This document shows positions 23,996-30,699 of a stretch of 39,779 nt of DNA, in pieces. The stretch lies in the NCBI GenBank assembly GCA_034437795.1, contig DAOTTI010000046.1, forward strand, positions 1 through 39,779, written 5' to 3'. Numbering within the stretch: the first letter of the stretch is position 1; each line of letters starts with the position of its first letter. Position numbers and translations under genes: made by a program. The stretch comes from DAOTTI01 sp034437795. Its GTDB lineage: Bacteria > Chloroflexota > UBA11872 > UBA12225. Below the pieces are notes generated by a model. That model made no database searches. It was not told where the DNA came from and worked only from the letters and a program-made list of their open reading frames with translations.

Positions 23996-24095
23996 CGTGA
24001 ATAAGCCTACCAGTCCTGATAGAGCGGGGCGCGGGCTAGGACATTCGGGTGCGTGCCGGCGCGCGGCGCGCTGCGCCACCATTCCCTCTTCTACA

Positions 24096-24101
24096 ACCAT
24101 A
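24096..24101 (-). promoter_or_regulatory. candidate -10 element for esterase 1
   Basis: On the minus strand this reads TATGGT, about 100 nt before the esterase start. The Pho-box-like direct repeats at 24121-24164 begin about 20 nt upstream, in place of a -35 element. Confidence 0.3.
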
Positions 24102-24120
24102 CGCCCTGCGCGCTAAACGC

Positions 24121-24164
24121 CGGTTAACGGCAGGCAAGGGGGCGGTTAATGTCCGGTTAAGGCG
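24121..24164 (-). promoter_or_regulatory. Pho-box-like 11-nt direct repeats upstream of esterase 1
   Basis: On the plus strand CGGTTAA occurs at 24121, 24143 and 24154, spaced 22 and 11 nt; the intermediate unit (AGGCAAGGGGG) is degenerate. On the minus strand this is TTAACC repeated at 11-nt period, the geometry of PhoP/PhoB boxes (Bacillus PhoP: TTAACA-like hexamers every 11 bp). It overlaps the 3' end of the upstream esterase gene. Phosphate control is inference. Confidence 0.4.
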
Positions 24165-25804
24165 CGGCGGTAGAAGGCGACGTAGTCGGGCAGGCGCCGG
24201 CGCCAGTAGGCTGGCTCGTGGTCGCCGGGGGCGGGCTGCCATTCGTGGGCCCACCCCCGCGCCAGGAGCGCCGCGTGCAGCTCGCGGGCACGGGGCGCCC
24301 AGCGATCGCCGTGTCCGACGTCCAGCCAGATGGCCGGCGGGGAGGCCAGCGTGCTCACCCGCACCAGTGAGATCGGATCACGCGCGGCGTAGGCCGCCGG
24401 GCCGGGGCCGGCGCTCAGGCCGGCAACGAGCCCGCCCAGGAACGCCGGCGCCTCCTCACGAACGCGGAGGGCGGGGCTGTGGGCGCCGGCGACGCCGAAG
24501 ACCTCCGGATAGTTGAGGGCCAGTTGCAGGGCGCCGTGCCCGCCCATGGAGAGGCCCCCGATGGCCCGCGCCTCGCGTCGCGGGAGGGTGCGGTAGGTGG
24601 CGTCGACGTGCGCCACCAGATCACGGGCCACGTAGTCGCCCCAGCGTGGGCCCCCATCCGCGTGATTGACCCAGTAGCCAGCGCGGCCGGCGGGCATGAC
24701 CACGATCCACGGCGACCAGCCGCCCGCCGCCAGGCGATCCAGCTCCTCGGCCAGCCCCAGGTCCGTCCACTGGCGCGCGCTGCCCCCCAAGCCGTGCAAC
24801 AGGTAAAGCACGGGATAGCGCCTGGACGGGATCCGCTCGTCCGCGCCGGCCTGGTCATAGCCGGGCGGCAGGTAGATCCGGTAGGGCATGGTCCGGCCCA
24901 GCGCCTCGCTGTAGAACTCGCGGTCGGCAACCAGCCCAGCCCGCGCTTCGACTGCGGGCGGAGGCGCACTCTCTGGCGCCGGCGCCCCGCCGTTTCCGGC
25001 ACGATCCCGCTCGGCCGGCGCCGCGTCCGCAGGGGGACGGTCCCACTCGACCGGTAGCTTGGCCGGGGCCGGCAGGCTCTCCGGTGCGACGCCGGCCTCG
25101 GCGGCCCCGCGCTCCAGAGAAAGGGGCGCGACGATCTGGATGGGAGGGGGCAGCTTGGGGGCCAGGACGTTCAAGAGATAGGTGCGCGGGCCGGCGTTGA
25201 CCGTAGAGAGCCACGGGCTGCTGCGAAGGGCGCAGGCGCTGCAGGCCACGCTGATCGAGTGGCGGCCTGGCTCCGGCGCGGCCAGGACCAGCGCCACGGC
25301 GCCAAACTCCTGCACCCCGCCGGCGTCCGGCAGGTGAAGGCCCCGCACGAGGAACGCCTCAGGGGTCGGCACCGCGTTGCCGTCGATGACGACGGACACG
25401 CGGTCGGGGAGGACGCCCTGTCCGGCCGGCGTGACGGCGGCCAGGAGAAAGATCGGGTGGTTGCCGGGGACGTCGAGCTCCCACGCCCGTTGCCCCGCGG
25501 CGCCGGGTGGCCAGGGGAGCGGCACGGGCAGGACAAACACGCCCTCCTCCACGCGGGGCTCGTCATCGGCGTGCGGGAACAGGAGGACGGTCGTCGCCAG
25601 GAAGGCGCGGCGGGCGTCGCCAAAAGGGGGCGCACCGGGCGGATAGACCGGCGCCCCAAGCCACACCCTGCGGTCAGGCGGGGGCAGAGCTTCAACGGGG
25701 CTGCCGTCTGCTGCGGCGCGCCCTCCGCCGATCCAGGCGCCAGCGCCGATCCAGGCGGCCAGCACACACGCCATCCAGACGAAGTGCCACCGAGCCCCCA
25801 GCAT
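24146..25804 (-). CDS. secreted esterase (esterase D/PF00756 family), paralogue of the downstream gene
   Basis: About 552 residues. A hydrophobic leader (FVWMACVLAAWIGAGAWIGG) ends in RAAADG. An N-terminal beta-rich part contains a receptor-like FLLAAVTPAG strand and CSACALRSSPW. A Pro/Ala-rich linker follows, then a C-terminal alpha/beta-hydrolase with YPVLYLLHGLGG, GGLSMGGHGA (nucleophile Ser) and GDHEPAYW (His). The esterase domain is paralogous to that at 22013, but the N-terminal parts differ, so a common esterase domain was joined to two different exported modules. Starts at 25804 and 25849 both lack a clear ribosome site; 25804 places the leader at the N-terminus. A dyad operator candidate lies at 25845-25896. 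Confidence 0.85.
   Translation of the reverse strand: MLGARWHFVWMACVLAAWIGAGAWIGGGRAAADGSPVEALPPPDRRVWLGAPVYPPGAPPFGDARRAFLATTVLLFPHADDEPRVEEGVFVLPVPLPWPPGAAGQRAWELDVPGNHPIFLLAAVTPAGQGVLPDRVSVVIDGNAVPTPEAFLVRGLHLPDAGGVQEFGAVALVLAAPEPGRHSISVACSACALRSSPWLSTVNAGPRTYLLNVLAPKLPPPIQIVAPLSLERGAAEAGVAPESLPAPAKLPVEWDRPPADAAPAERDRAGNGGAPAPESAPPPAVEARAGLVADREFYSEALGRTMPYRIYLPPGYDQAGADERIPSRRYPVLYLLHGLGGSARQWTDLGLAEELDRLAAGGWSPWIVVMPAGRAGYWVNHADGGPRWGDYVARDLVAHVDATYRTLPRREARAIGGLSMGGHGALQLALNYPEVFGVAGAHSPALRVREEAPAFLGGLVAGLSAGPGPAAYAARDPISLVRVSTLASPPAIWLDVGHGDRWAPRARELHAALLARGWAHEWQPAPGDHEPAYWRRRLPDYVAFYRRALTGH
24474..24637. repeat. 164-bp patch 97% identical to 22329-22492
   Basis: Partner of the patch in esterase 1, in the same orientation and the same codon frame, covering the nucleophile region. 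The pattern suggests gene conversion or a recent duplication followed by exchange. Confidence 0.85.
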
Positions 25805-25844
25805 CTGGCGTGAGCCCGGATTATCAAGGATGTGCCCACCATTG

Positions 25845-25896
25845 TGCAACCGCGATGGCGCAACCGGGGCTGTGATCCGGTTGCGGCCAGGTTGCC
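25845..25896. promoter_or_regulatory. cluster of GCAACCG half-sites, 9-bp dyad
   Basis: CGCAACCGG (25859-25867) and CCGGTTGCG (25877-25885) are perfect inverted arms 9 nt apart. A further GCAACCG at 25846 and AGGTTGCC near 25889 flank them. Position, 41-92 nt before the esterase 2 start, fits an operator. No regulator gene is close by. Confidence 0.35.
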
Positions 25897-26110
25897 ACGC
25901 CGGGCCGGTATCCTGTCACCGGTGCCGACCGTCGCGCTCAAGGTGCAGCCTGCACGGTGTCAAACAAAGCGGCTTGCGGGTTCCGGCGTGGCCGTGGGAG
26001 AGACGAGCCCCGGCGCAAGTCAGAGACGCGGGAGCAACATAGCTCCAGGGGACACCTCCCATCCGCGCGCGACGCCGGCCAGCCGAGGCTTATTCACGGC
26101 CAGAGAGCAG

Positions 26111-26138
26111 TTCCCTCTCCTTCTGGGAGTGCGGGGGC
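26111..26138. repeat. dispersed GGGAGAGGG-type repeat, copy A9
   Basis: TTCCCTCTCCTTCTGGGAGT then GCGGGGGC, preceded by TTCACGGCCAGAGAGCAG and followed by GACGGCGCCGCTGAGGAATA. These flanks match A3 (left) and A2 (right), so together they outline an element of about 80 bp. It occupies part of the 404-nt gap 25805-26208. Confidence 0.65.
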
Positions 26139-26208
26139 GGTGACGGCGCCGCTGAGGAATAAGACAGGCCAGCTATAGAGCCTGCACCATATAGGAGATG
26201 GATCACGA

Positions 26209-27354
26209 ATGCTGGTATTCGATCTGCACCTCGACCTGGCGATGAACGCCCTGCTGTGGAACCGCGACCTCACGCTCCCGCTGGACGCGTGCCGCGGGGC
26301 GGAGTGCGGCCTGGAGGGCAAGGGGCGCGGTAAGAACACCGTCACCCTACCCGAGATGCGCCGCGGGCGCGTGGGCCTGTGCATCGCCACGGTGCTCGCC
26401 CGCGTCCACCGCGGTGCGGGGTTCGGCACCGGCTACCGAACGCATGAGATCGCCTACGCCGTGGCGCAGGGGATGCTGGCCTATTACCGCCAGTGCGAGC
26501 GGATGGGGATCTGCCGGCTGGTGCGCACGGGCGACGAGCTCAAGGCGACGGCGCAGGTGTGGGAGGCGATCCCTCCACCGGCGCCCGCCATGGGGAGCGC
26601 GCCCGCGCAGGCGGAAGGCGGCGGGGAGATGCTGGCCGCTGCTGCGCCGGCCGGCGGCGCGAGAGAGGGGCCACCCTTCGGCTTCGTGCTCGGGACCGAG
26701 GGGGCCGACTGCATCGTCTCGCCGTCCCAGCTCCCGCTGTGGTGGGAGGACGGCCTGCGCGTGGTGAGCCTGGTGCATTACGGCGTCTCTAAGTACGCGC
26801 ACGGCACCGGCACCGATGGCCCCCTGACGCCGGACGGGCGAGACCTGCTCGCGGCCATGGACGAGATCGGCGCCATCCTGGACATCACCCATCAGTCGGA
26901 CGCGTCTTTCTGGGAATCGCTGGAGCACTTTCGGGGGCCGGTCATCGCCTCCCACCAGAACTGCCGCGCCCTGGTGCCGGGCGGCCGGCAGATGAGTGAC
27001 GACCAGCTACGGGCGCTGCTTGCGCGGGGCGCCCTCATTGGCCCCGCGCTGGATAACTGGATGCTCTATCCGCACTACGTGCGCGGCCACACGCCTAACG
27101 TGCTGGTGAGCCTGAACGATTACGTCAACCACATCGATCACATCTGCCAGCTGGCCGGGCATGCGCGCCAGGTCGCCATCGGCTCGGACCTGGATGGAGG
27201 GTATGGCTATGAGCAGACGCCGTGCGATCTCAACTCGATCGCCGATCTCCAGAAGGTGCCGGCGCTGCTCAAGGCCCGCGGCTACTCGGATGAGGACGTG
27301 GCCGGCATTATGGGCGGGAACGCGGTGCGGTTCTTTGCGCGGGCGCTGCCCTGA
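26209..27354 (+). CDS. membrane dipeptidase-like peptidase, family M19
   Basis: 381 residues. The zinc ligands of renal dipeptidase-type enzymes are visible: H-x-D in FDLHLDLAM near the N-terminus, the bridging Glu in LGTEGADCI, and His in ITHQSDASF and ASHQNCRAL. GSDLDGGYG holds the conserved late Asp. M19 enzymes hydrolyse dipeptides, including D-amino-acid-containing or dehydropeptides; no secretion signal is seen, so a cytoplasmic role is likely. AGGAG lies about 11 nt before the ATG. An inserted Pro/Ala-rich stretch between MGIC and GPPFGFVLG looks disordered. The final 31 nt, including the stop, are duplicated just downstream. Confidence 0.88.
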   Translation: MLVFDLHLDLAMNALLWNRDLTLPLDACRGAECGLEGKGRGKNTVTLPEMRRGRVGLCIATVLARVHRGAGFGTGYRTHEIAYAVAQGMLAYYRQCERMGICRLVRTGDELKATAQVWEAIPPPAPAMGSAPAQAEGGGEMLAAAAPAGGAREGPPFGFVLGTEGADCIVSPSQLPLWWEDGLRVVSLVHYGVSKYAHGTGTDGPLTPDGRDLLAAMDEIGAILDITHQSDASFWESLEHFRGPVIASHQNCRALVPGGRQMSDDQLRALLARGALIGPALDNWMLYPHYVRGHTPNVLVSLNDYVNHIDHICQLAGHARQVAIGSDLDGGYGYEQTPCDLNSIADLQKVPALLKARGYSDEDVAGIMGGNAVRFFARALP

Positions 27355-27399
27355 CCACAGACAACGCTTCTTTGCCCGGGCGCTGCCCTGACCACAGAC
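27331..27399. repeat. 31-bp direct repeat of the dipeptidase 3' end, period 37
   Basis: TTCTTTGCGCGGGCGCTGCC at 27331 and TTCTTTGCCCGGGCGCTGCC at 27368, each continuing CTGACCACAGA. The second copy carries the stop codon and last codons outside the gene. It is followed by purine-rich GACGAAGGAC-type words up to the next gene. Confidence 0.85.
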
Positions 27400-27533
27400 G
27401 AAGGACCAGAGACGAAGAACGAAGGTGACGGCTCACGCTCCCTGGACACCACCGGTAGTTGCGCTGGCGCGACCAGGAGTGGCAGGCTCAGTCGTTACGG
27501 ACGATCCTGACCAAAGACGAAGGACGAAGGGCC

Positions 27534-28616
27534 ATGAAGATTGCAGTGATCCCCGGTGATGGGACGGGGCCGGAGGTGGTGCGCGAGGGGTTGAAGGTGC
27601 TGGCGGAGGTGGCGAAAAAGGAAGGGTTCAGCTACGAGCTGGAGCTGCTGGATTATGGCGGCGAGCGCTACCTGCGTACCGGCCAGGTCATCTCCGACGA
27701 CGAGGTGCAGGCGCTACGCCGCTTCGACGCCATCTACCTGGGCGCGATTGGGCACCCCGAGGTCCGACCAGGCATTCTGGAGAAGGGGTTGCTGCTCAAG
27801 CTGCGGTTCGACCTGGACCAGTACATCAACCTGCGCCCGGTCAAGCTCTTTCCGGGGGTGGAGTGCCCGCTCAAGGACAAGGGGCCGGAGCACATCGACT
27901 TCGTCGTGGTGCGGGAGAATACGGAGGACCTGTATAGCGGGGCCGGCGGCTTTTTGCGCAAGGGCACGCCACAGGAGATCGCGACGCAGGAGATGATCGC
28001 CACGCGGTTCGGCGTGGACCGCTGCCTGCGCTACGCCTTCCAGCTGGCGCGCCGGCGTAAGGCGCAGGGCAAGCCGGGGCAGCTCACCCTGGTTGGGAAG
28101 ACCAACGTGCTGACCTATGTGAGCGACCTGTGGTTCCGCGCCTTCCACGAGATGGGCGAGCGCGAGTTCCCCGACGTGCGGCGCGACTACAACCACGTGG
28201 ACGCCGTCTGCATGTGGTTCATCAAGAACCCCGAGTTCTACGACACCGTCGTGGTGCCCAACATGTTCGGCGACATCATCACCGACCTGGCGGCCATGAT
28301 CCAGGGTGGGCTGGGCGTGGCTGCCGGCGGCAACATCAACCCCGACCCAGGCGGAGTGAGCATGTTCGAGCCGATGGGCGGGTCGGCACCCAAGTACACC
28401 GGCCAGAACGTGATCAACCCCATTGCCGCCATCTCGGCCATGAGCATGCTGCTCACCGTCACCGGTGAGCAGCGCGGCGACGAGCGTCTCGTCCGCGCGG
28501 GGCGCCGCGTCGAGCAGGCCATCATGGCCACCTGCCCTAGAATGAAGTCCCAGAATGCAGGGCAGATGGGCTACACCACCCAGGAGGTGGGGGACCTGGT
28601 GTGCGCCGCCCTCTGA
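27534..28616 (+). CDS. isocitrate/isopropylmalate dehydrogenase-family enzyme
   Basis: A 360-residue beta-decarboxylating dehydrogenase. Visible are IPGDGTGPEVV, the substrate arginine region LRFDLDQYINLRPVKL, VVVRENTEDLYSG, the catalytic Tyr/Lys region (LVGKTNVL), the metal Asp in NMFGDIITDLAA and EPMGGSAPKYTGQNVINPIAAI. The usual Asp of GSAPDI that sets NAD preference is Lys in GSAPKYTG, so cofactor choice and the LeuB/tartrate/isocitrate assignment are open. There is no leuC or leuD nearby, which argues against a standard leucine operon. ATG 27534 has a weak AAGGG site. Confidence 0.87.
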   Translation: MKIAVIPGDGTGPEVVREGLKVLAEVAKKEGFSYELELLDYGGERYLRTGQVISDDEVQALRRFDAIYLGAIGHPEVRPGILEKGLLLKLRFDLDQYINLRPVKLFPGVECPLKDKGPEHIDFVVVRENTEDLYSGAGGFLRKGTPQEIATQEMIATRFGVDRCLRYAFQLARRRKAQGKPGQLTLVGKTNVLTYVSDLWFRAFHEMGEREFPDVRRDYNHVDAVCMWFIKNPEFYDTVVVPNMFGDIITDLAAMIQGGLGVAAGGNINPDPGGVSMFEPMGGSAPKYTGQNVINPIAAISAMSMLLTVTGEQRGDERLVRAGRRVEQAIMATCPRMKSQNAGQMGYTTQEVGDLVCAAL

Positions 28617-28707
28617 CGCGTCTGGCTTGCTCGGAGCCGCCAGTGCTGCGATGCTTAGGGGAGCCACTCAACCGGCGCAATCCGGCGCACGCCGACGAGC
28701 TTGTCTC

Positions 28708-29008
28708 ATGTCTGAACTGGTGACGCTTGAGCTCTCCGAGAACGTGCTGCGGCGGGCCAAAGAAGCGGCGCAACGTACCGGACGTCCGCTTGAAGCCGTA
28801 CTGACGGATTGGCTCGAGCGTGGCGCGGCCAGCACGGGCACTGGTGGTCTTGGCATCACACCCGCAGCTCACACCGCATTCCCCTGTTCGGCTCGTTTTC
28901 GCCTGGGCACAGAGCGAGGCCGTGCCGGTGGTGCTTGGCCAGGTCAACTTCTTCATGGAGTTCGATATCTGCTTCTACCGGTCGCGGGAGATGTTTGATG
29001 TCCGGCCC
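28708..29008 (+). pseudogene. decayed locus: antitoxin-like N-terminus plus out-of-frame C-terminal fragment
   Basis: ATG 28708 opens a frame with a helix-rich start, MSELVTLELSENVLRRAKEA, then RTGRPLEAVLTDWLERGAA, like the antitoxin-type small proteins of Chloroflexota. After about 43 residues the sequence loses character and the frame stops at 28998. In the next frame, 28889-29008 encodes RLVFAWAQSEAVPVVLGQVN then FFMEFDICFYRS and FDVRP. That is a recognisable end fragment of retropepsin-like hypothetical proteins, with no start of its own and its stop lost. The two pieces look joined by deletion. No intact partner remains. Confidence 0.5.
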
Positions 29009-29180
29009 AGGCGGCACGCCGCGTGTGTCGTAAGGTGCAGGAATACGCGCCACAGCGGCCCTCTCCGTCAGGGCAGGGACAGACGGAGCCGCTGCGGGGG
29101 CACCGCCGGCATGTCGGACCTATCTTCCCTACCAGGTGCGACGGGCCGCCTGGGGGCGCTGAGCTGGCAGCCGGGTGGGA

Positions 29181-30383
29181 TCAGGCGACGACCACGCGGG
29201 TGCCGATGCTCGCCCAGTCCCAGAACCACTTGGCGGTGGACAGGCGCATGTTGATGCAGCCGTAGGACATCGGCGTGCCGAAGTTGTTGTGCCACCAGGC
29301 GTAGTGGATGGCCTCGCCCCCGTTGTAGTACTGGGTGTAGAGCACGTTCTCCAGCCGGTAGTACTTGGGGTGGCCGCGCGGATACCCGATAGTGGTGGAG
29401 TCCATCGTCTCGTTGGCGACGCGCCGGAAGATGGCGAAGATGCCGCGCGAGCTCTCGCCCTTGTAGGCCGCGCCGCTGGAGATGAGGTCCGTAAAGACCG
29501 GTTTGGTGTGCTCGTAGGCCGTCACCCGCTGGCGGGCGATGCTGACGTGGATCCACTTCTCCCCGAACTCGGGGACAAAGCCCAGGCCGCCGGAGACGGC
29601 GGCGCCGAGTGCCCGCCGCTCCGCCTCGTCCGCGATCAGGGCCTGGACGATGGCGCTCCAGGGCGTGGCGTCGGCCGGCTGCGGCACGCGCGACGTGTCC
29701 ACCCCCCGCAGGCCGGCAAGCTCGCTCCCGAGCAGTCCCAGCCTCAGGCCATTGAAGTCGTCCCACTCCAGGCGGGCGTGGGCAAAGTACTGGATGTACC
29801 CGCCGGGCACGGCCCGCTCCGGCGCGATGGGCGGGCCAATGATTGCCCGCCACCGCTCGTACGCCGGCAGGAATGCGCCCTGCACCACGTGGCCGGTCTC
29901 GGCGATGACCCGCCGGCCGGCGTCTCCACCCCCTTCTGAGGCCGGTAGCTCGCCCGCCGGTGGAGGCGGCTCCGCCGCGCCCACCTCCACGCCGAGCAGC
30001 CCCAGGCGCAAGCGCCCATCGGCGGTCAGCTCAAAGCGCGCCCGCTGGAAGTACTGGTTCAGCACGCCCCCATCCTCGAACGGCTCGCTGATGGGGTAGC
30101 CAAACCCGTCCAGGCCGTAGGTGCGCCAGAACCGCCAGAACGGGCCGGAGACGGTGTGCCCCGTCTCCTCGAAGTACACCTTCTCGGCGGCGTAGGCGGG
30201 GACCGGCTCGAGGTTGGCGGCAATCGTGATCGCCCGAGGCGCCCCAAGGGCGCGCCCCGGCAGCGCCAGCGCCGCGGCCGTAGCGGCGCCGGCCACCAGG
30301 AACGATCGCCGCCTGGCGGAACGTGTGAACGGAGCGAAGCTCGCTGGATCCGTGAGACGGTGGGAGGGCAGGAAAGCTGGCAT
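29181..30383 (-). CDS. exported L,D-transpeptidase (YkuD domain)
   Basis: About 400 residues. A twin-arginine leader (SARRRSFLVAGAA) is followed by two copies of a module with the pattern FWRTYGLDGFGYPISEPF ... VLNQYFQRARFE and WRAIIGPPIAPERAVPGGYI, common in exported proteins of Chloroflexota. The C-terminal YkuD domain has H360 in HYAWWHNNFG and catalytic C376 in SYGCINM. These enzymes form 3-3 or lipoprotein crosslinks in peptidoglycan, or bind it. In a lineage thought to be mostly monoderm with atypical walls this is informative. ATG 30383 is used; no good ribosome site is visible. Confidence 0.88.
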   Translation of the reverse strand: MPAFLPSHRLTDPASFAPFTRSARRRSFLVAGAATAAALALPGRALGAPRAITIAANLEPVPAYAAEKVYFEETGHTVSGPFWRFWRTYGLDGFGYPISEPFEDGGVLNQYFQRARFELTADGRLRLGLLGVEVGAAEPPPPAGELPASEGGGDAGRRVIAETGHVVQGAFLPAYERWRAIIGPPIAPERAVPGGYIQYFAHARLEWDDFNGLRLGLLGSELAGLRGVDTSRVPQPADATPWSAIVQALIADEAERRALGAAVSGGLGFVPEFGEKWIHVSIARQRVTAYEHTKPVFTDLISSGAAYKGESSRGIFAIFRRVANETMDSTTIGYPRGHPKYYRLENVLYTQYYNGGEAIHYAWWHNNFGTPMSYGCINMRLSTAKWFWDWASIGTRVVVA

Positions 30384-30588
30384 GGCTGGCACTATCAGTT
30401 AACGATTGTAATGGCTTCCAGACGCTACTCATCGCAAGGATCATTCCAACCTGCCCCCAACACGGCCCACCCGCGACCCCACGTCAGCCAGCCCTGGCCT
30501 TCACACGGCGTCAGCCCATGTGAGCCGGACCCGGCCCCCACGCGACCCAGCCACCGCCGGATGTCGCGCGCCCATGGCCCTCAGCCCT

Positions 30589-30628
30589 CTCCACGTCTCC
30601 ACGTCTCCACGTCTCCGCGTCCTCGTGT
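30589..30628. repeat. five tandem octamers CTCCACGT
   Basis: CTCCACGT x3, CTCCGCGT, CCTCGTGT in tandem. The rest of the 316-nt gap (30384-30699) has the family B copy at 30644-30669 and no supported gene. Confidence 0.8.
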
Positions 30629-30643
30629 CGGGGCAGGGGTGCC

Positions 30644-30669
30644 GCGCGGCCCCGGCCGAAGGGGGCGAG
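30644..30669. repeat. family B direct repeat, third copy
   Basis: The core GGCCGAAGGGGGCGAG matches the copies at 9286 and 9329. The GGGCAGGGGTGC flank is also shared with the first of them, about 38 bp in total. Confidence 0.75.
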
Positions 30670-30699
30670 GTCCGTCCTCTCCCACACCCGCGCTGTCGT

